12,566 nt of DNA, from contig JACQDG010000402.1 of NCBI GenBank assembly GCA_016201185.1, forward strand, positions 1-12,566, given 5' to 3'. The stretch is from Acidobacteriota bacterium (lineage in GTDB: Bacteria > Acidobacteriota > Terriglobia > Bryobacterales > JACQDG01). The notes under the pieces were generated by a model, which was given only the letters and a program-made list of their open reading frames with translations, was not told the origin of the DNA and did no database searches. The translations under genes and the position numbers were made by a program. Shown here piece by piece: positions 11,678-12,566 of this stretch (the first letter of the stretch is position 1; every line of letters starts with the position of its first letter).

Positions 11678-12566
11678 GATGGCAAGCCGAGCGCCCGGCG
11701 GTAAGCCTGCTCGGTGTGGGCGACCATTATAGCATCGGTGAAGCGGACGCACACTTGGGCGTAAGCCGCCTCGGCGCGGCGGCGGGCCGCGGCCGGATCG
11801 GCCATCACGCGTTCCAAAGCAGCGGCCACGGCGTCGGGCTTGTTCTCGACCAGCAGGCCGGTCTGCCCGTCCTGCACAATTTCCGGGATGCCGCCGATGT
11901 TGCTCGCCACCACCGGCACGCCGCGCGCCATGGCAAGCAGAATGGCCGAGCCCAGGCCCTCGCTGTAACTCAGATACAGGAATACGCCGGCCTGGGCAAG
12001 GTCTTCCTCGAGAGCCGTCGAGAGCTTTAGTTCCAACCCAGCCGCAGCGCAGGCCGGGGCGACGAGCGAGCTCCCCTTCATTGGGTCCTCGGTGGCCGTG
12101 GCCACCACCAGCCGGCCGCGCTGCTCCCAGGCGGCGCCGGCTGGCGGTTCCACGCCGTCATAGACCACGTCGATTTTCTCCGCCTCGATCCGCGCCTCGA
12201 GCAGCCGTGCCTCGACGAAATGGGAAACGGCCAGCCACCGCCCTGCCCGGCCCGCTTTCCACCGCGAGGGAAAACCTGCGCGCAGGGGAAAAGCGACGCG
12301 TCGCGAGACGACGATGGGCTGGTTGCGAACCGTCAAGGCCGCCAGGGTGTGGGCCCGCGCGTCGTGGGCGTGGACCAGGTCAGCGCCCTGGGTTTCTCTT
12401 TGGATTGCGGCCAGGCTCAGCGGCATCGTTTCGATCCCCCGCTCCCGGCCGGCGGCAAGCAAGGCTCCGTCGCGGCGCGCCAGCAGCACCTGGGCGTGCC
12501 CGCGGCGCTCGAGCCCGCGGGCCAGCAGCAGCACCTGGCGCTGCCCGCCTCGCAGCTCCCGCCCGG
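11674..12566 (-). CDS. glycosyltransferase family 4 protein (start lies beyond the window edge)
   Basis: A GT-B fold sugar transferase, about 297 residues visible and open to the right edge. The visible start GRELRGGQRQVLLLARGLERRGH is the conserved N-terminal Rossmann segment of GT4 enzymes, so the true start is only a short way outside and a GTG at 12534 is internal. DLVHAHDARAHTLAAL and PIVVSRRVAFPLR belong to the acceptor half; VVYDGVEPP is the hinge; TATEDPMKGSSLV, FLYLSYSEGLGSAIL and GVPVVASNIGGIPEIVQDGQTG form the nucleotide-sugar half. The second Glu of the EX7E motif, normally in LLEAMA, is Leu here (ILLAMA). Gene context with lpxD suggests LPS core or other surface glycan synthesis; donor and acceptor are unknown. 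Its TGA overlaps the peptidase GTG by four bases. Confidence 0.9.
   Translation of the reverse strand, partial: GRELRGGQRQVLLLARGLERRGHAQVLLARRDGALLAAGRERGIETMPLSLAAIQRETQGADLVHAHDARAHTLAALTVRNQPIVVSRRVAFPLRAGFPSRWKAGRAGRWLAVSHFVEARLLEARIEAEKIDVVYDGVEPPAGAAWEQRGRLVVATATEDPMKGSSLVAPACAAAGLELKLSTALEEDLAQAGVFLYLSYSEGLGSAILLAMARGVPVVASNIGGIPEIVQDGQTGLLVENKPDAVAAALERVMADPAAARRRAEAAYAQVCVRFTDAIMVAHTEQAYRRALGLPS

Noticed and set aside
1..12566. Mobile elements, CRISPR arrays, tRNA or rRNA genes
   Set aside because: I saw no direct-repeat array, transposase, integrase, terminal inverted repeats or structural RNA pattern on either strand.

Overview
The window is GC-rich and almost fully coding, with no gene-free stretch longer than about 110 bases. 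The gene content suggests a diderm, LPS-making bacterium, most likely an Acidobacteriota member of the Solibacter/Bryobacter type or a relative. The signs are a very large Ser/Thr kinase with a C-terminal TolB-like (PD40) propeller, a GMC oxidoreductase paired with a Tat-exported gluconate 2-dehydrogenase subunit 3 family protein, split-type glycine decarboxylase (gcvPA), and lpxD. The phylum call is an inference from gene families; no 16S or ribosomal marker is present.

Left part (1-1781, minus strand): a glycine cleavage operon gcvT-gcvH-gcvPA, read leftwards and cut off by the window edge inside gcvPA. Its predicted promoter lies at 1814-1843. Divergent from it, on the plus strand, comes an N-terminally anchored SGNH/GDSL-type hydrolase (1891-2899) that is split by a single frameshift.

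Middle part (2942-7078, plus strand): a secreted alpha/beta hydrolase is followed by a two-domain rhodanese. An ATG overlaps the hydrolase stop codon, but the rhodanese signal peptide is out of frame with it by one base. Then comes a tightly coupled pair, a GMC flavin oxidoreductase and a Tat-signal small subunit, which looks like a periplasmic sugar/polyol dehydrogenase lacking a cytochrome c subunit in this window.

Right part: a PknB-type transmembrane kinase (7145-9844, plus strand) converges on a three-gene minus-strand operon whose genes overlap by 4 bases each: glycosyltransferase (cut off by the right edge), prepilin peptidase, lpxD. It joins envelope glycan and lipid A synthesis with processing of type IV pilin or type II secretion pseudopilins.

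Most of the window is recognisable chromosomal housekeeping and envelope content. I found no phage, transposon, CRISPR array, tRNA or rRNA. The points most worth checking are the two single-base frame breaks (about 2465-2480 and 3829-3834), the exported hydrolase-rhodanese pair, the cytochrome-less GMC dehydrogenase with a possible leaderless start, and the breakdown of GcvPA similarity 28 bases from the left edge. I do not see a convincing wholly new system.
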